The notes beneath the pieces were generated by a model, which was given only the letters and a program-made list of their open reading frames with translations, was not told where the DNA came from and did no database searches. A stretch of 22,960 nucleotides of DNA, from NCBI GenBank assembly GCA_900548585.1, contig URLI01000035.1:1-22960 (forward strand). The letters run 5' to 3'. Shown piece by piece: positions 1 to 8,275 of the stretch. Origin of the DNA: an uncultured Prevotella sp. (GTDB taxonomy: Bacteria > Bacteroidota > Bacteroidia > Bacteroidales > Bacteroidaceae). The stretch's first letter is position 1. The number at the start of each line of letters is the position of its first letter. The position numbers were made by a program, and so were the translations under genes.

Positions 1-2727
1 GCTTGCCGTCACGCGGTCTCCGCCGATTGCCGTGAAGTCAGCAATATCCTTGCCTTTCTTTGAGTACAAGACTTGGTAGGTCTGCGGGTAAGCCTCGTTA
101 CCGTCCCCCGAATCATAGAAACTCGTGAAGAAGTTTACCGTCTGTGCGCCACCCGAAAGTTCGGGGCTGATGAGCCAGTCATCGTTTGATATTATTTCAC
201 CATTGGCATCCTCACAATATATGGATGCCAGTGTCTTGTCACCGCTGTGCGGCGTCATTGTCGGGTTGTCCACCGTTACGTCAGCGGTTCCGTCGCCAGT
301 GAAATCCCTCGGGGTCCATACCGTGTATGCGAATTTCTCTCCCTGGCATGGGTAATCTACGTTATCGAATATATTTTTCGAAGCCCCTTGGTCTGCATCA
401 ATCAATGTCCAGTCACCTATGTTCTCATATATCCACTTGTCGTAGGACTCGAAATCTTCCGTGACATCAGAAGAGGGATTCTTCGGCGCATCCCATGTCA
501 GTTTCACTGATTGCTGCGTTTCTGTCCCACGCAGGTTCTCTGGCGATGATGCTGTCGACTGCACGACTTTCAGTGTTGTCTTGGCTGTGTTGTTCTCTTC
601 ATTGAGGTCAGCACCGGTTGACACGACAACGGCCTTGAGGGTCACGTCGCCGGCATCGTCGAATATCGTCGTGGCGTAGTCGAAGTCAAACTCCTTCCTT
701 CCGAACATATTCAGCGGCTCGCTCACTTTCTTGCTGGCAATCTTATTATCGTTGGCATATAAATCCACGGTGTAACCATCGCATGTGTTCTCGCCGTTGT
801 TATCCACGGTTACCTTTGCAGTCACCTTGCCTCCGGCCTTTACGGTTGCAGGCGCGGAAATACTCACGCCAAGGTCATCCGAGTAGACGTCGCGTATCAT
901 TATGTTGTCGATAATGATGCTGTCGGCCTCATCTGCGAAATTGCTTACAAGGCGTACTGAGGCATACCTTCCGTCCTTTAGGCTGCCAAGGTCGACCCGC
1001 ATATTTTTATACGTTTCCGGCAATTCCACGTCTTTTATTTTAGTGAACTTACCTCCGTCCTTTGAGCCCCATACCGAGAGGTTGGAGTTTGCCGTCGCCC
1101 TGTAGGCATCAAATAATAGGTACGGGTTTCTGGCGGTTTTGAGGTTCACCTTGCCCGTGGAAAGGTAGCCCTCGCCTGGACTGACATATTTTTTCAGATG
1201 GAAGTTGATGGCATATTTATCTCCGTCAGAAGAATTTGTCGACAGGTACAAGTCACCGACCATGCCATCGTAGTACCAGAAAGCATTGAAGCCTTTGTCC
1301 GCGAAATTCTCTACTATGGGAAGTTCGTCTGGCTTTCCAACTATTATGTTTCCAAATACAGGCTGCTCATTGAGACCCTGCCCGTTCTCCGTCTGTATTC
1401 CATATATCTTGTAATCCTGCTTGCCCTCATCGAGATTGAATGGATAATCGTATATTTGCTTGTCGGTGAGCATGGATATAGTGTCGGCAAGGACTGGGAC
1501 TCTCGAGCCGTATATTTCCTGTATCACAACGTCCCGGAGTATGTACTTCACCTCTGCCGGGTTGACGTATCCACCATTATTGCCTTCTGAGACACGGTTC
1601 CATGTGAACTCCATCTTGTTAGCCTTGTCGGCAATGTTCAGGGCATCAACGGGCTTCGGCATGTCTGAGCCGACGAACACCTTGGCGTCATCGCTCTTCT
1701 TGCCCATTTCCCCTGATGCATCGAATGGTATGGCGAAGTATGTGTGGCAGCCGTCGATAAGTCCCTGGTTGTCCGTCATTGTCAATGAATTGCCAGGCGT
1801 GACATCAGTGAATTCCTTTATCTGTACCCCGTCGCGCACTACTATTACCTTCGAGAGGTTTGACGTGATGTTGTCACCTTTCAGGGTCTTCATAGGAGCA
1901 GTGACCTTAACCGAGGCATTCAGTTCGCCCATCGGCGCTGGCGTTACCTCAATGGAAGGTGCATCAGGAGCGGTCTCCGCAATCACAGCCTCAACCGTAA
2001 TGTTCTTTGCCATGACATACAACGCGCCGGCATTGGATATTGCGTGAATACCAAATGCGAAATACCCGTCCTCCGTGGCTGTCACCTCCTTCTCGAAAGT
2101 CTTGAACTCATCATCCTCAAACTCTGTGGGCGGAATGACTGCCGTGCCATTCTTCAGCATGTCGGCGGTGACATCCCCTGTGAGTTTGGCCATCCTCACC
2201 TCAAAGCGTTCCTGAAAGGCGGTCGAGTAGCGGGCTGCATCCAGCCTGAAAATGTACTTCTTGCCCTTTACAAGCTTTATGCCGGGTGTCACCAGCCAGT
2301 CATCTCCAGGGTTATCATCGTTGTACCTGTACCTTGCACATTTTTTTGTCTCATAGAATTCCCAAGTGCATTGGTCATTGTTCGCATCGATTACCGTAAG
2401 GTTGTCAAATTCTGCCTGCGATGATATTGCGTTGGCGTATGGCAGGACATCCACGTTAGCTGCCTTGCGCGCGCCGTTGCGCATCACCGGCCTGCCGATG
2501 TTGCCATCCACAAGCCTGCAGTACTCCGACTTGCTGATTTCACCCTTCTCGAGAGCCTTCATCAGCATGCTTTCTCCCGGCATGATTCCAAAGGACGCTT
2601 TACGCGCCCCCATGACGTTACTTCCTGCGAAACGGGCTGCATTCCCCACAACCCGGTTCTGCGCACAAACTGGCAATGACAGCATTGCCGCCACAATTAC
2701 CATTAAATACGTTCTCTTTTTAATCAT
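1..2727 (-). CDS. Large secreted surface protein, choice-of-anchor J / CARDB / Fn3-like modules (partial, C-terminus off the left edge)
   Basis: An uninterrupted minus-strand reading frame starts at ATG 2727 and is still open at base 1 (909 codons, no stop), so the protein is truncated by the window edge. Residues 1-23 form a Sec signal peptide (Lys/Arg start, hydrophobic core MVIVAAMLSLPV, then CAQ). After it I see a choice-of-anchor-J (cleaved-adhesin type) beta-sandwich at about 97-250 with the signature DDWLVTP, two Fn3-like stretches at about 255-460, a second such sandwich at about 470-610, a CARDB-like domain at about 616-724, an Fn3-like strand set at about 729-757, and a third sandwich at about 760-909 with DDWLISPEL. 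This architecture is known in exported, often T9SS-dependent, adhesins and proteases of Bacteroidales. The C-terminus that would show a sorting signal or a catalytic domain is missing, so the function is unknown. No clear promoter is seen upstream. Confidence 0.9.
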   Translation of the reverse strand, partial: MIKKRTYLMVIVAAMLSLPVCAQNRVVGNAARFAGSNVMGARKASFGIMPGESMLMKALEKGEISKSEYCRLVDGNIGRPVMRNGARKAANVDVLPYANAISSQAEFDNLTVIDANNDQCTWEFYETKKCARYRYNDDNPGDDWLVTPGIKLVKGKKYIFRLDAARYSTAFQERFEVRMAKLTGDVTADMLKNGTAVIPPTEFEDDEFKTFEKEVTATEDGYFAFGIHAISNAGALYVMAKNITVEAVIAETAPDAPSIEVTPAPMGELNASVKVTAPMKTLKGDNITSNLSKVIVVRDGVQIKEFTDVTPGNSLTMTDNQGLIDGCHTYFAIPFDASGEMGKKSDDAKVFVGSDMPKPVDALNIADKANKMEFTWNRVSEGNNGGYVNPAEVKYILRDVVIQEIYGSRVPVLADTISMLTDKQIYDYPFNLDEGKQDYKIYGIQTENGQGLNEQPVFGNIIVGKPDELPIVENFADKGFNAFWYYDGMVGDLYLSTNSSDGDKYAINFHLKKYVSPGEGYLSTGKVNLKTARNPYLLFDAYRATANSNLSVWGSKDGGKFTKIKDVELPETYKNMRVDLGSLKDGRYASVRLVSNFADEADSIIIDNIMIRDVYSDDLGVSISAPATVKAGGKVTAKVTVDNNGENTCDGYTVDLYANDNKIASKKVSEPLNMFGRKEFDFDYATTIFDDAGDVTLKAVVVSTGADLNEENNTAKTTLKVVQSTASSPENLRGTETQQSVKLTWDAPKNPSSDVTEDFESYDKWIYENIGDWTLIDADQGASKNIFDNVDYPCQGEKFAYTVWTPRDFTGDGTADVTVDNPTMTPHSGDKTLASIYCEDANGEIISNDDWLISPELSGGAQTVNFFTSFYDSGDGNEAYPQTYQVLYSKKGKDIADFTAIGGDRVTAS

Positions 2728-3130
2728 AATACTTTTTTATTTAGACAAAATGTTAACATGTTAAGGCTTTTATCCACATTGTTATTGCCTTTAAATGAAT
2801 TTCCATTTGGACGACATTGTCATTCATGGATATGGTTTGCATTCGTCATGGAGTGTTTTATTGACTTTATTAACTGAAGGCGAAATTAATGAAAAAAAAC
2901 ATAGCCTCCAATTTTTTGCACTTTTTTCAATGTAAATTTACATCCCCGTTACGAACTCGGTTATATTATGGCAACTCCTAAATGTTTTGCCCGTTATTGA
3001 GCGTTGCTTTTCATTGTTTTATGCTATCTGATTGTTTTGTTCAAGCATCTGACCAGAAACACATCTGTTTTTGCTTGTTGTTTTTAGATTGCTTTTAAGC
3101 ATATATATAAATGAGAATTGGTATAAGAAT
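2728..3130. other. AT-rich intergenic region without a gene
   Basis: This stretch lies between the surface-protein start and the atp operon terminator. I see no reading frame with coding character on either strand, no tRNA and no consensus Bacteroidetes promoter for the downstream minus-strand gene. The only CAAA on the plus strand (2746-2749) would give ACATTTTG on the minus strand, which misses the TA of the -7 box. The 12-bp palindrome at 2753-2764 is the only clear symmetric element. Confidence 0.6.
2753..2764. promoter_or_regulatory. Perfect 12-bp palindrome upstream of the surface-protein gene
   Basis: TTAACATGTTAA is self-complementary over its whole length. It ends 26 bases before the ATG at 2727, where an operator or the promoter start region would sit. 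A recognisable TAnnTTTG box is missing here, so an operator role is only a guess. AT-rich DNA produces such palindromes by chance fairly often. Confidence 0.25.
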
Positions 3131-3176
3131 AAAAAAGCCACCTCCACACTGCAATGATGCGGGACATGGCTTTTTT
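3131..3176 (-). terminator. Rho-independent terminator of the atp operon
   Basis: Read on the minus strand just after the atpG stop, AAAAAAGCCA pairs with TGGCTTTTTT over 10 bp, and CCGCA can pair with TGTGG inside the loop. The T-run at the end makes it a classic intrinsic terminator. Because of the A-run on the other side it would also work for plus-strand transcripts, though no plus-strand gene ends here. The loop sequence resembles a hairpin at 22855-22896. Confidence 0.8.
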
Positions 3177-3186
3177 ACTTTTACCC

Positions 3187-4155
3187 TTAATTTAAAGAAC
3201 CGCCCACAATGTCAAGCAGTTCGCTCGTTATTGCCTGCTGCCTGCTCTTGTTGTACTGCAGGTTAAGGTCGCGCAGTATCTCGTCTGCGTTGTCGGTAGC
3301 CGTCTGCATGGCGACCATGCGGGCTGCATGTTCAGAAGCGATTGAGTCGAGCAGCGCGGTGTATAGCATGAGGTGTGCAAGTTTCGGAATCAGCCTTTCC
3401 ATCACGGAGGTTAGGTCCGGCTCGACGATGAAGTTATCGTTGAGCGGAACGGCATCATTCTCATTTTTCTTCTCACCCTTGTTCATGTCACGCTTGCGCA
3501 GGTATTCAACCGCATCGCGAGTGGCGACATTCGATTTGAGGTCACGTTCCTTGTCAGAATTTAGTTCGCCCTCGATGTCAATCGGCAGGAACGTCTTTCT
3601 GGTAAGTATCTGTGAGCCTGCGCTCTTGAAATGATGGTAAATCATTTCCACTCTGTCAATCTCGCCCCTTTTGTACATTCCGCCGATTTCCCGCGATATG
3701 TCACGGCAGCCTTTCAAATTCGGCTTGTCAGCGAGCGCGTCGTAATTGCCTGCAATGTTGTAGCCGAGTTTCCTTGCTTTCTCCGCGATCTTCCTGCCGA
3801 TAGGATATATTATTATATTATCCTTGCCAAGATGCTGGTATTCCTCAACCGCTTTCTGCATCTCCCTTATGACATTGGCATTGAAGCCACCGCACAAGGA
3901 AGAATTGCTCGAATACACAATAAATGCCACCCGTTTAACAGGACGCTCCGCCACATACATGCTGCGCACATCAGCATCGGAAGCAAGGAAAGTCTTCAGG
4001 ATATGCTCGAGCAATGTCTCGTAAGGCAGCATGTTCTCTATCGCGACTTGTGCATGGTGCAACTTTGAGGATGCGACCATCTTCATGGCACTCGTTATCT
4101 TACGGGTGCTTTTCACACTTGCTATTCGACCTTTTATCTCTTTCAGTGACGGCAT
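3187..4155 (-). CDS. atpG: ATP synthase F1 gamma subunit
   Basis: Gamma is the central rotor shaft of F1 and couples c-ring rotation to catalysis in alpha3beta3. The start MPSLKEIKGRIASV and the C-terminal region with ASEHAARMVAM, TDNADE and YNKSRQQAIT are the two coiled-coil helices that define the family, and SSLCGGFN is the conserved fold motif near residue 87. I chose ATG 4155. A TTG two codons upstream is possible but would crowd the atpA stop, 6 bases away. The protein is 322 aa, against about 287 in E. coli. The extra length lies mainly at about residues 196-240, a highly charged segment (MNKGEKKNEND) before DNFIVEPD. Last gene of the atp operon, followed by a terminator. Confidence 0.97.
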   Translation of the reverse strand: MPSLKEIKGRIASVKSTRKITSAMKMVASSKLHHAQVAIENMLPYETLLEHILKTFLASDADVRSMYVAERPVKRVAFIVYSSNSSLCGGFNANVIREMQKAVEEYQHLGKDNIIIYPIGRKIAEKARKLGYNIAGNYDALADKPNLKGCRDISREIGGMYKRGEIDRVEMIYHHFKSAGSQILTRKTFLPIDIEGELNSDKERDLKSNVATRDAVEYLRKRDMNKGEKKNENDAVPLNDNFIVEPDLTSVMERLIPKLAHLMLYTALLDSIASEHAARMVAMQTATDNADEILRDLNLQYNKSRQQAITSELLDIVGGSLN

Positions 4156-4161
4156 AGGCAA

Positions 4162-5745
4162 TTACTTTTTGTAGGTTTCTGCGATGTCAGCCATTGTTGA
4201 TTCTATAACGGCCGACATTTTGTCGTCAATCTTTCCATCCCCCAAAGCCGCTATGACATCAGGATGCGATGAACGCATCTTGTCGAGGAACGTGTCCTGG
4301 CACTCGCGTACCTTCTCAACCGGAACGTCTGCCATCAGCCCGTGTGTACCGCAATATAGTATTGCCACCTGCTCGCCAACCGGCATAGGACTGTATTGTG
4401 GCTGGATGAGCAACTGGTTGTTCTTGCGTCCACGGTCTAGTGTCATTGCCGTCACGGCATCCATGTCACTCGAGAACTTGGAGAATGCCTCAAGCTCACG
4501 ATACTGCGCCTGGTCTATTTTCAAAGTTCCCGCAACTTTCTTCATTGACTTTATCTGTGCCGAACCACCGACGCGGCTCACGGAAATACCAACGTTGATG
4601 GCTGGCCTGAACCCCTGGTTGAAAAGGTCGGTCTCAAGGTATATCTGACCGTCGGTGATGGAAATAACGTTCGTCGGGATGTATGCCGACACGTCGCCGG
4701 CCTGTGTCTCGATGATCGGGAGCGCCGTCAGCGAGCCTCCGCCCTTGACATGTCCTTTCATGCACTTTGGCAGGTCGTTCATCCGCACAGCCACCTCGTT
4801 CTGGTCGTTGATGCGCGCGGCGCGCTCGAGCAGACGGCTATGCAGGTAGAACACGTCACCCGGATAAGCCTCTCGTCCGGAAGGACGGCGCAGGATAAGC
4901 GACACCTCGCGGTATGCCACGGCCTGCTTCGAAAGGTCGTCATAAACGACCAGGGCACTCTCGCCACGGTCACGGAAATACTCTCCTATGGCAGCACCTG
5001 CAAACGGGGCATAGTACTGCATGGCAGCCGGATCAGCCGCCGTCGCGGACACGACGATTGTGTATGGCATGGCGCCATGTTCCTTTAGGTTTGCCACGAG
5101 TGCGGCAACAGTCGATGCCTTCTGACCTATGGCCACATAAATGCAATATACCGGTTTGCCTGCGTCATAGAAACTCTTCTGGTTGATGATTGTGTCAACT
5201 GCTATGGCAGTCTTTCCCGTCTGGCGGTCGCCGATGATCAACTCGCGCTGTCCGCGGCCTATTGGAATCATCGAGTCAACCGCCTTCAGCCCAGTCTGCA
5301 ACGGTTCCTTGACAGGCTGGCGGTAAATGACTCCCGGAGCCTTGCGGTCAAGTGGCATTTCGAATGCGTCGGTGAGGTCGATCTCACCATTGCCATCTAT
5401 CGGCTGACCAAGTGGGTTGATAACACGTCCAAGCATGTTGTCGTTGACAAGTATTGACGCGATTCGCTTTGTACGCTTCACCACCTGACCCTCCTTTATG
5501 CCAGACGTAGGGCCGAGCAACACACAGCCAACGTTGTCTTCCTCCAAGTTCATCACTATGGCCATTGTGCCATTCTCGAACTCAAGCAACTCGTTGGCCT
5601 CAGCATTGCGCAGGCCGTAGATACGCGCCACGCCGTCGCTTACGGTAAGCACCGTTCCCACTTCTTCGAAGTCCTGTCCGGAATCAATGTCATTCAACTG
5701 CTGGAGCAGAACCTCTGATACTTCGCTTGGTTTTATCTTGTCCAT
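4162..5745 (-). CDS. atpA: ATP synthase F1 alpha subunit
   Basis: Alpha is the non-catalytic nucleotide-binding F1 subunit that supplies the arginine finger to the beta active sites. The 527-residue product carries the P-loop GDRQTGKT at 172-179, the Walker-B stretch ALVVYDD around 264-270 and the arginine-finger motif SVSRVGG with Arg391. A short extra segment at about 316-333 (NEVAVRMNDLPKCMKGHV) is absent from E. coli alpha and typical of Bacteroidetes homologues as far as I recall. The ATG at 5745 is the natural start (MDKIKPSEVSEVL). It lies 9 bases after the delta stop and 6 bases before the gamma start, consistent with one transcript. Confidence 0.98.
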   Translation of the reverse strand: MDKIKPSEVSEVLLQQLNDIDSGQDFEEVGTVLTVSDGVARIYGLRNAEANELLEFENGTMAIVMNLEEDNVGCVLLGPTSGIKEGQVVKRTKRIASILVNDNMLGRVINPLGQPIDGNGEIDLTDAFEMPLDRKAPGVIYRQPVKEPLQTGLKAVDSMIPIGRGQRELIIGDRQTGKTAIAVDTIINQKSFYDAGKPVYCIYVAIGQKASTVAALVANLKEHGAMPYTIVVSATAADPAAMQYYAPFAGAAIGEYFRDRGESALVVYDDLSKQAVAYREVSLILRRPSGREAYPGDVFYLHSRLLERAARINDQNEVAVRMNDLPKCMKGHVKGGGSLTALPIIETQAGDVSAYIPTNVISITDGQIYLETDLFNQGFRPAINVGISVSRVGGSAQIKSMKKVAGTLKIDQAQYRELEAFSKFSSDMDAVTAMTLDRGRKNNQLLIQPQYSPMPVGEQVAILYCGTHGLMADVPVEKVRECQDTFLDKMRSSHPDVIAALGDGKIDDKMSAVIESTMADIAETYKK

Positions 5746-5754
5746 TATTCTTTT

Positions 5755-6288
5755 TTATTTCAGCGTTTTCAGGATGTCGCGCAGCTGTGACTGCACGGAG
5801 GCATCCAATCTGTAAGTGTCATACTCAAGTATGAACCCGCCTATTATGTCCGGGTTCACCTCGGTGAGAAATTCCACCGTTCCTTTTGCCCTGTTCTGAA
5901 CTATCTGCCTCATTTTTTGCTCTGTGTCAGGGCTCACGGTGGTAGCAGTGATTAGTTTGCCATGGATAATGTTCTTCTGCTTGCGATACAGTGTTATGTA
6001 GGACGAGGCAATGAACACCATCACCGTCTCCCTGCCCTCCTTTATAATCAGGTCTACAAAGCGGCGTGTGACCGGATTGATGTCCGGGCCACATGCGGTG
6101 ATGAGTAATTGTTTCTTTGTTTCCTGATTTAAGGTAGGGTCGTTGATGGTGTGACGCAACTTAGGGACATCGGCGAAAGACTTTGCCAATGCCGCCATGT
6201 CGTTATACACTTTTTCATCGCACCCGGCCTGTATCGATCTCTTCAACAGGGCACGCGCATAGCGAATCGAAATTACGCCTATATCCAT
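5755..6288 (-). CDS. atpH: ATP synthase F1 delta subunit (OSCP)
   Basis: Delta sits on top of F1 and ties it to the peripheral stalk formed by subunit b. The product begins MDIGVISIRYARALLKRSI, the typical Bacteroidetes delta N-terminus, and has the family's all-helical N-terminal domain followed by a C-terminal region with VNPDIIGGFILEYD, which matches the conserved VDPSLIGGFVL-type segment. I start it at ATG 6288 (177 aa). A TTG three codons upstream extends the frame but would almost touch the atpF stop. It is packed between atpF and atpA with gaps of 9 bases on each side, so it is co-transcribed. Confidence 0.96.
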   Translation of the reverse strand: MDIGVISIRYARALLKRSIQAGCDEKVYNDMAALAKSFADVPKLRHTINDPTLNQETKKQLLITACGPDINPVTRRFVDLIIKEGRETVMVFIASSYITLYRKQKNIIHGKLITATTVSPDTEQKMRQIVQNRAKGTVEFLTEVNPDIIGGFILEYDTYRLDASVQSQLRDILKTLK

Positions 6289-6297
6289 ATCCCACAA

Positions 6298-6816
6298 TTA
6301 TTTATCATTAGAAGACAACTCATCCAGCAACTTATCGACATACTTCATCTGCTTTTCCTCGCCAGAAAGGCGCTCACGCAGTATCTTCTCGGCAACAGAG
6401 ACGCTTAGCTCGGCAACCCGCCTGCGGATGTCGCTTATCGCATTTTGCTTCTCTGCCTCTATCTGCGCCTTTGCATCAGATATAATGCGCGCCCCCTCCT
6501 CACGAGCCTTTTCCCTGGCCTGCTCCACGATGGCCTCGCGTGTTGAAGCAGCCTCAGAGAGTATCTGTGCCTGCCGCTCGCGCGCCTCTTTCAGCAAGGC
6601 CTCGCCCTTCTGCTGTATGTTGGCGAGTTTCTCGTTGGCATCATGTGCCTTGCGGAGGCTTTCGTCGATGTACGCCTTACGCTCTTCCACCATCCTGGTA
6701 ATGACCGGGAAGCCATACTTTGCCAGGAAATAGAAGATTACGAGAAATGCCAAAAGCATCCAGAAGAGGAGTCCCCAATCCGGAGTGAGTATGGATGGCA
6801 AATTCTGAAAATCCAT
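6298..6816 (-). CDS. atpF: ATP synthase Fo subunit b
   Basis: Subunit b forms the peripheral stalk that holds alpha3beta3 against rotation. The 172-aa product starts MDFQNLPSILTPDWGLLFW, has one membrane helix at about residues 14-36 (LLFWMLLAFLVIFYFLAKYG), and then a long Ala/Glu/Lys/Arg-rich helix for dimeric coiled-coil packing up to the C-terminus, as expected for the family. ATG 6816 is preferred to the TTG two codons upstream. Only one b-type gene is present, so the stalk is probably a homodimer rather than a b/b' heterodimer. The gap to atpE is 87 bases and contains a small hairpin. Confidence 0.96.
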   Translation of the reverse strand: MDFQNLPSILTPDWGLLFWMLLAFLVIFYFLAKYGFPVITRMVEERKAYIDESLRKAHDANEKLANIQQKGEALLKEARERQAQILSEAASTREAIVEQAREKAREEGARIISDAKAQIEAEKQNAISDIRRRVAELSVSVAEKILRERLSGEEKQMKYVDKLLDELSSNDK

Positions 6817-6865
6817 TTGCAATTAGTTGTTGTTGAGATTAATAATATTGATGGTTTCACTTGTA

Positions 6866-6889
6866 GGAACCGATGGCACTCACCGGTCC
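6866..6889 (-). other. Small hairpin in the atpE-atpF intercistronic gap
   Basis: On the minus strand GGACCG can pair with CGGTTCC (one bulged A) around an 11-base loop. It lies 15 bases after the atpE stop and ahead of atpF. It has no T-run, so it is not an intrinsic terminator. A role in protecting the 3' end of atpE mRNA or damping atpF translation would suit the high c-subunit demand, but this is inference. Confidence 0.35.
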
Positions 6890-6903
6890 CGTCACGCCGC
6901 GCC

Positions 6904-7143
6904 TTACTTTATAAGGAACGAACAAGCGACCACAGCAAACAGGGCGACACCCTCGATGAACGCAGATGTCAGAATCATGTTCGTCTGGATCTTGCTTGTT
7001 GCCTCAGGCTGGCGGGCGATGGCATCCATTGCACTGCTACCAATCTTACCAATACCCATACCTGCACCGATTGTGGCGATACCTGCACCAAGGCTGCAAC
7101 CTAATGCGCCAAGTCCTTCTGCTGCTAATAATAATGAAATCAT
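6904..7143 (-). CDS. atpE: ATP synthase Fo subunit c
   Basis: Subunit c forms the rotor ring that carries protons through the membrane. The 79-residue product is a two-helix hairpin: helix 1 has the glycine-rich packing motif (Gly19, 21, 26, 28, 30, 32), the polar loop is RQP at 44-46, and helix 2 carries the ion-binding carboxylate Glu64 in AFIEGVALF. Residues that make Na+-specific rings (a Ser/Thr directly after the Glu and a partner Gln in helix 1) are not seen, so a proton-driven ring is expected. The gene has 63 AT-rich bases before it and 87 after it, more spacing than elsewhere in the operon. Confidence 0.97.
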   Translation of the reverse strand: MISLLLAAEGLGALGCSLGAGIATIGAGMGIGKIGSSAMDAIARQPEATSKIQTNMILTSAFIEGVALFAVVACSFLIK

Positions 7144-7206
7144 AATCTTAATTTTTAATTGTTATTAATAAATATTTTTCTTTTATCGTTTACACTTATA
7201 AATGAT

Positions 7207-8238
7207 TTATGCGCTATGATGTTCCGGGTGTGCCAATCCTATGAATACTGCCGAGAGCAACGTGAACACGTATGCCTGAACGAAGGCCACCAGGACTTCC
7301 ACGCAGTTCATAAACAGAAGCATTATCAAACTGAAAATGTTCAACCCGACACCAATGCCGGCACCAAGCGTCCATCCGAGGAATATCACGCATGTGAAAC
7401 TCAGTATTATGGCATGTCCCGCCATCATGTTTGCGAAGAGACGGACCATGAGGGCAAATGGCTTTGTCAGTATGCCGACAAACTCAATTACTGGTATCAA
7501 CGGCGCCGGATAGGCCTTCAGGAATAACGGCACATCAGGCCAGAATATTTCCTTCCAATACTCCTTTGCGCCGAATACGTTGACTATCAGCATTGTGCAT
7601 AGCGCAAGGAAGAATGTGACATTTATATTGCCAGTAACGTTGGCGCCGCCTGGAAAGACAGGCAGCAACCCCATCAGATTTGTCAAGAGTATGAAAAAGA
7701 ACACCGTAAGCAGGTATGGGGCGTATTTCTTGTAATGCTTCTCGCCTACACATCCCCTCACCACATCATCGTATATCGCCATGACAAACATTTCCATCGC
7801 GCCGACGAAACCACGCGGAGCCTCGCTTTTGCAGTCACGCTTCTTGTACCATCTTGATATACTCATGAAAACAGATATGAGGATTATTGCCACAATCCAT
7901 ATCTGGCATACGGATTTCGTCATGCTCAAGTCGAGCGGCCGCCTCACCGTTCCGTCAGACATCTTCTCGTATATCTTGCCATGGTGCGCATCGTCGAAAT
8001 ACAGTTTGTCATGCCCGGCGATTCCCTTCGAAGTGCCGAAGAACCAGCCGTCTTCCCCATATACAATAACCGGCAACGGTATGCTGACGTTTCCGGCAAT
8101 ATTCCATTCGTAGGAGTCAGACATGTGGTGGAGAACGACTTCCGGTATGTCCAAAGCCTTCTCCTTTTCATCGGCATACAGGCTCAGGGGCAGTGACATG
8201 ACAGCCAAAAGAAGTATAACGGACTTTAATCGATTCAT
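7207..8238 (-). CDS. atpB: ATP synthase Fo subunit a with N-terminal signal peptide and periplasmic extension
   Basis: Subunit a provides the two half-channels for protons and the essential arginine facing the c-ring. The 343-aa product is longer than the E. coli protein (271 aa) because of an N-terminal extension: a signal-peptide-like segment at 1-22 (ending SLYADE) and a hydrophilic stretch to about residue 105 that should lie in the periplasm. The membrane core follows, with helices near 108-127, 173-192, 205-223, 245-263, 270-290 and 300-335. Arg266 in LMVRLFANMMAGH is the conserved arginine. Such an extension is common in Bacteroidetes subunit a. The ATG at 8238 lies 37 bases after the small membrane gene. 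Confidence 0.96.
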   Translation of the reverse strand: MNRLKSVILLLAVMSLPLSLYADEKEKALDIPEVVLHHMSDSYEWNIAGNVSIPLPVIVYGEDGWFFGTSKGIAGHDKLYFDDAHHGKIYEKMSDGTVRRPLDLSMTKSVCQIWIVAIILISVFMSISRWYKKRDCKSEAPRGFVGAMEMFVMAIYDDVVRGCVGEKHYKKYAPYLLTVFFFILLTNLMGLLPVFPGGANVTGNINVTFFLALCTMLIVNVFGAKEYWKEIFWPDVPLFLKAYPAPLIPVIEFVGILTKPFALMVRLFANMMAGHAIILSFTCVIFLGWTLGAGIGVGLNIFSLIMLLFMNCVEVLVAFVQAYVFTLLSAVFIGLAHPEHHSA

Positions 8239-8275
8239 TTGCTATATATTATAGAATTTAGTGACTTGATAAGAT

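Noticed and set aside
125..2764. Series of plus-strand open frames of 60-195 codons opposite the surface-protein gene
   Set aside because: The minus strand has one unbroken 909-codon frame with signal peptide and domain motifs. The plus frames overlap each other and lack any family features.
6904..7143. Sodium-type c-ring
   Set aside because: The ion site reads FIEGVALF without the Ser/Thr after Glu64, and no partner Gln is placed suitably in helix 1. Adjacent nhaD alone is not evidence.
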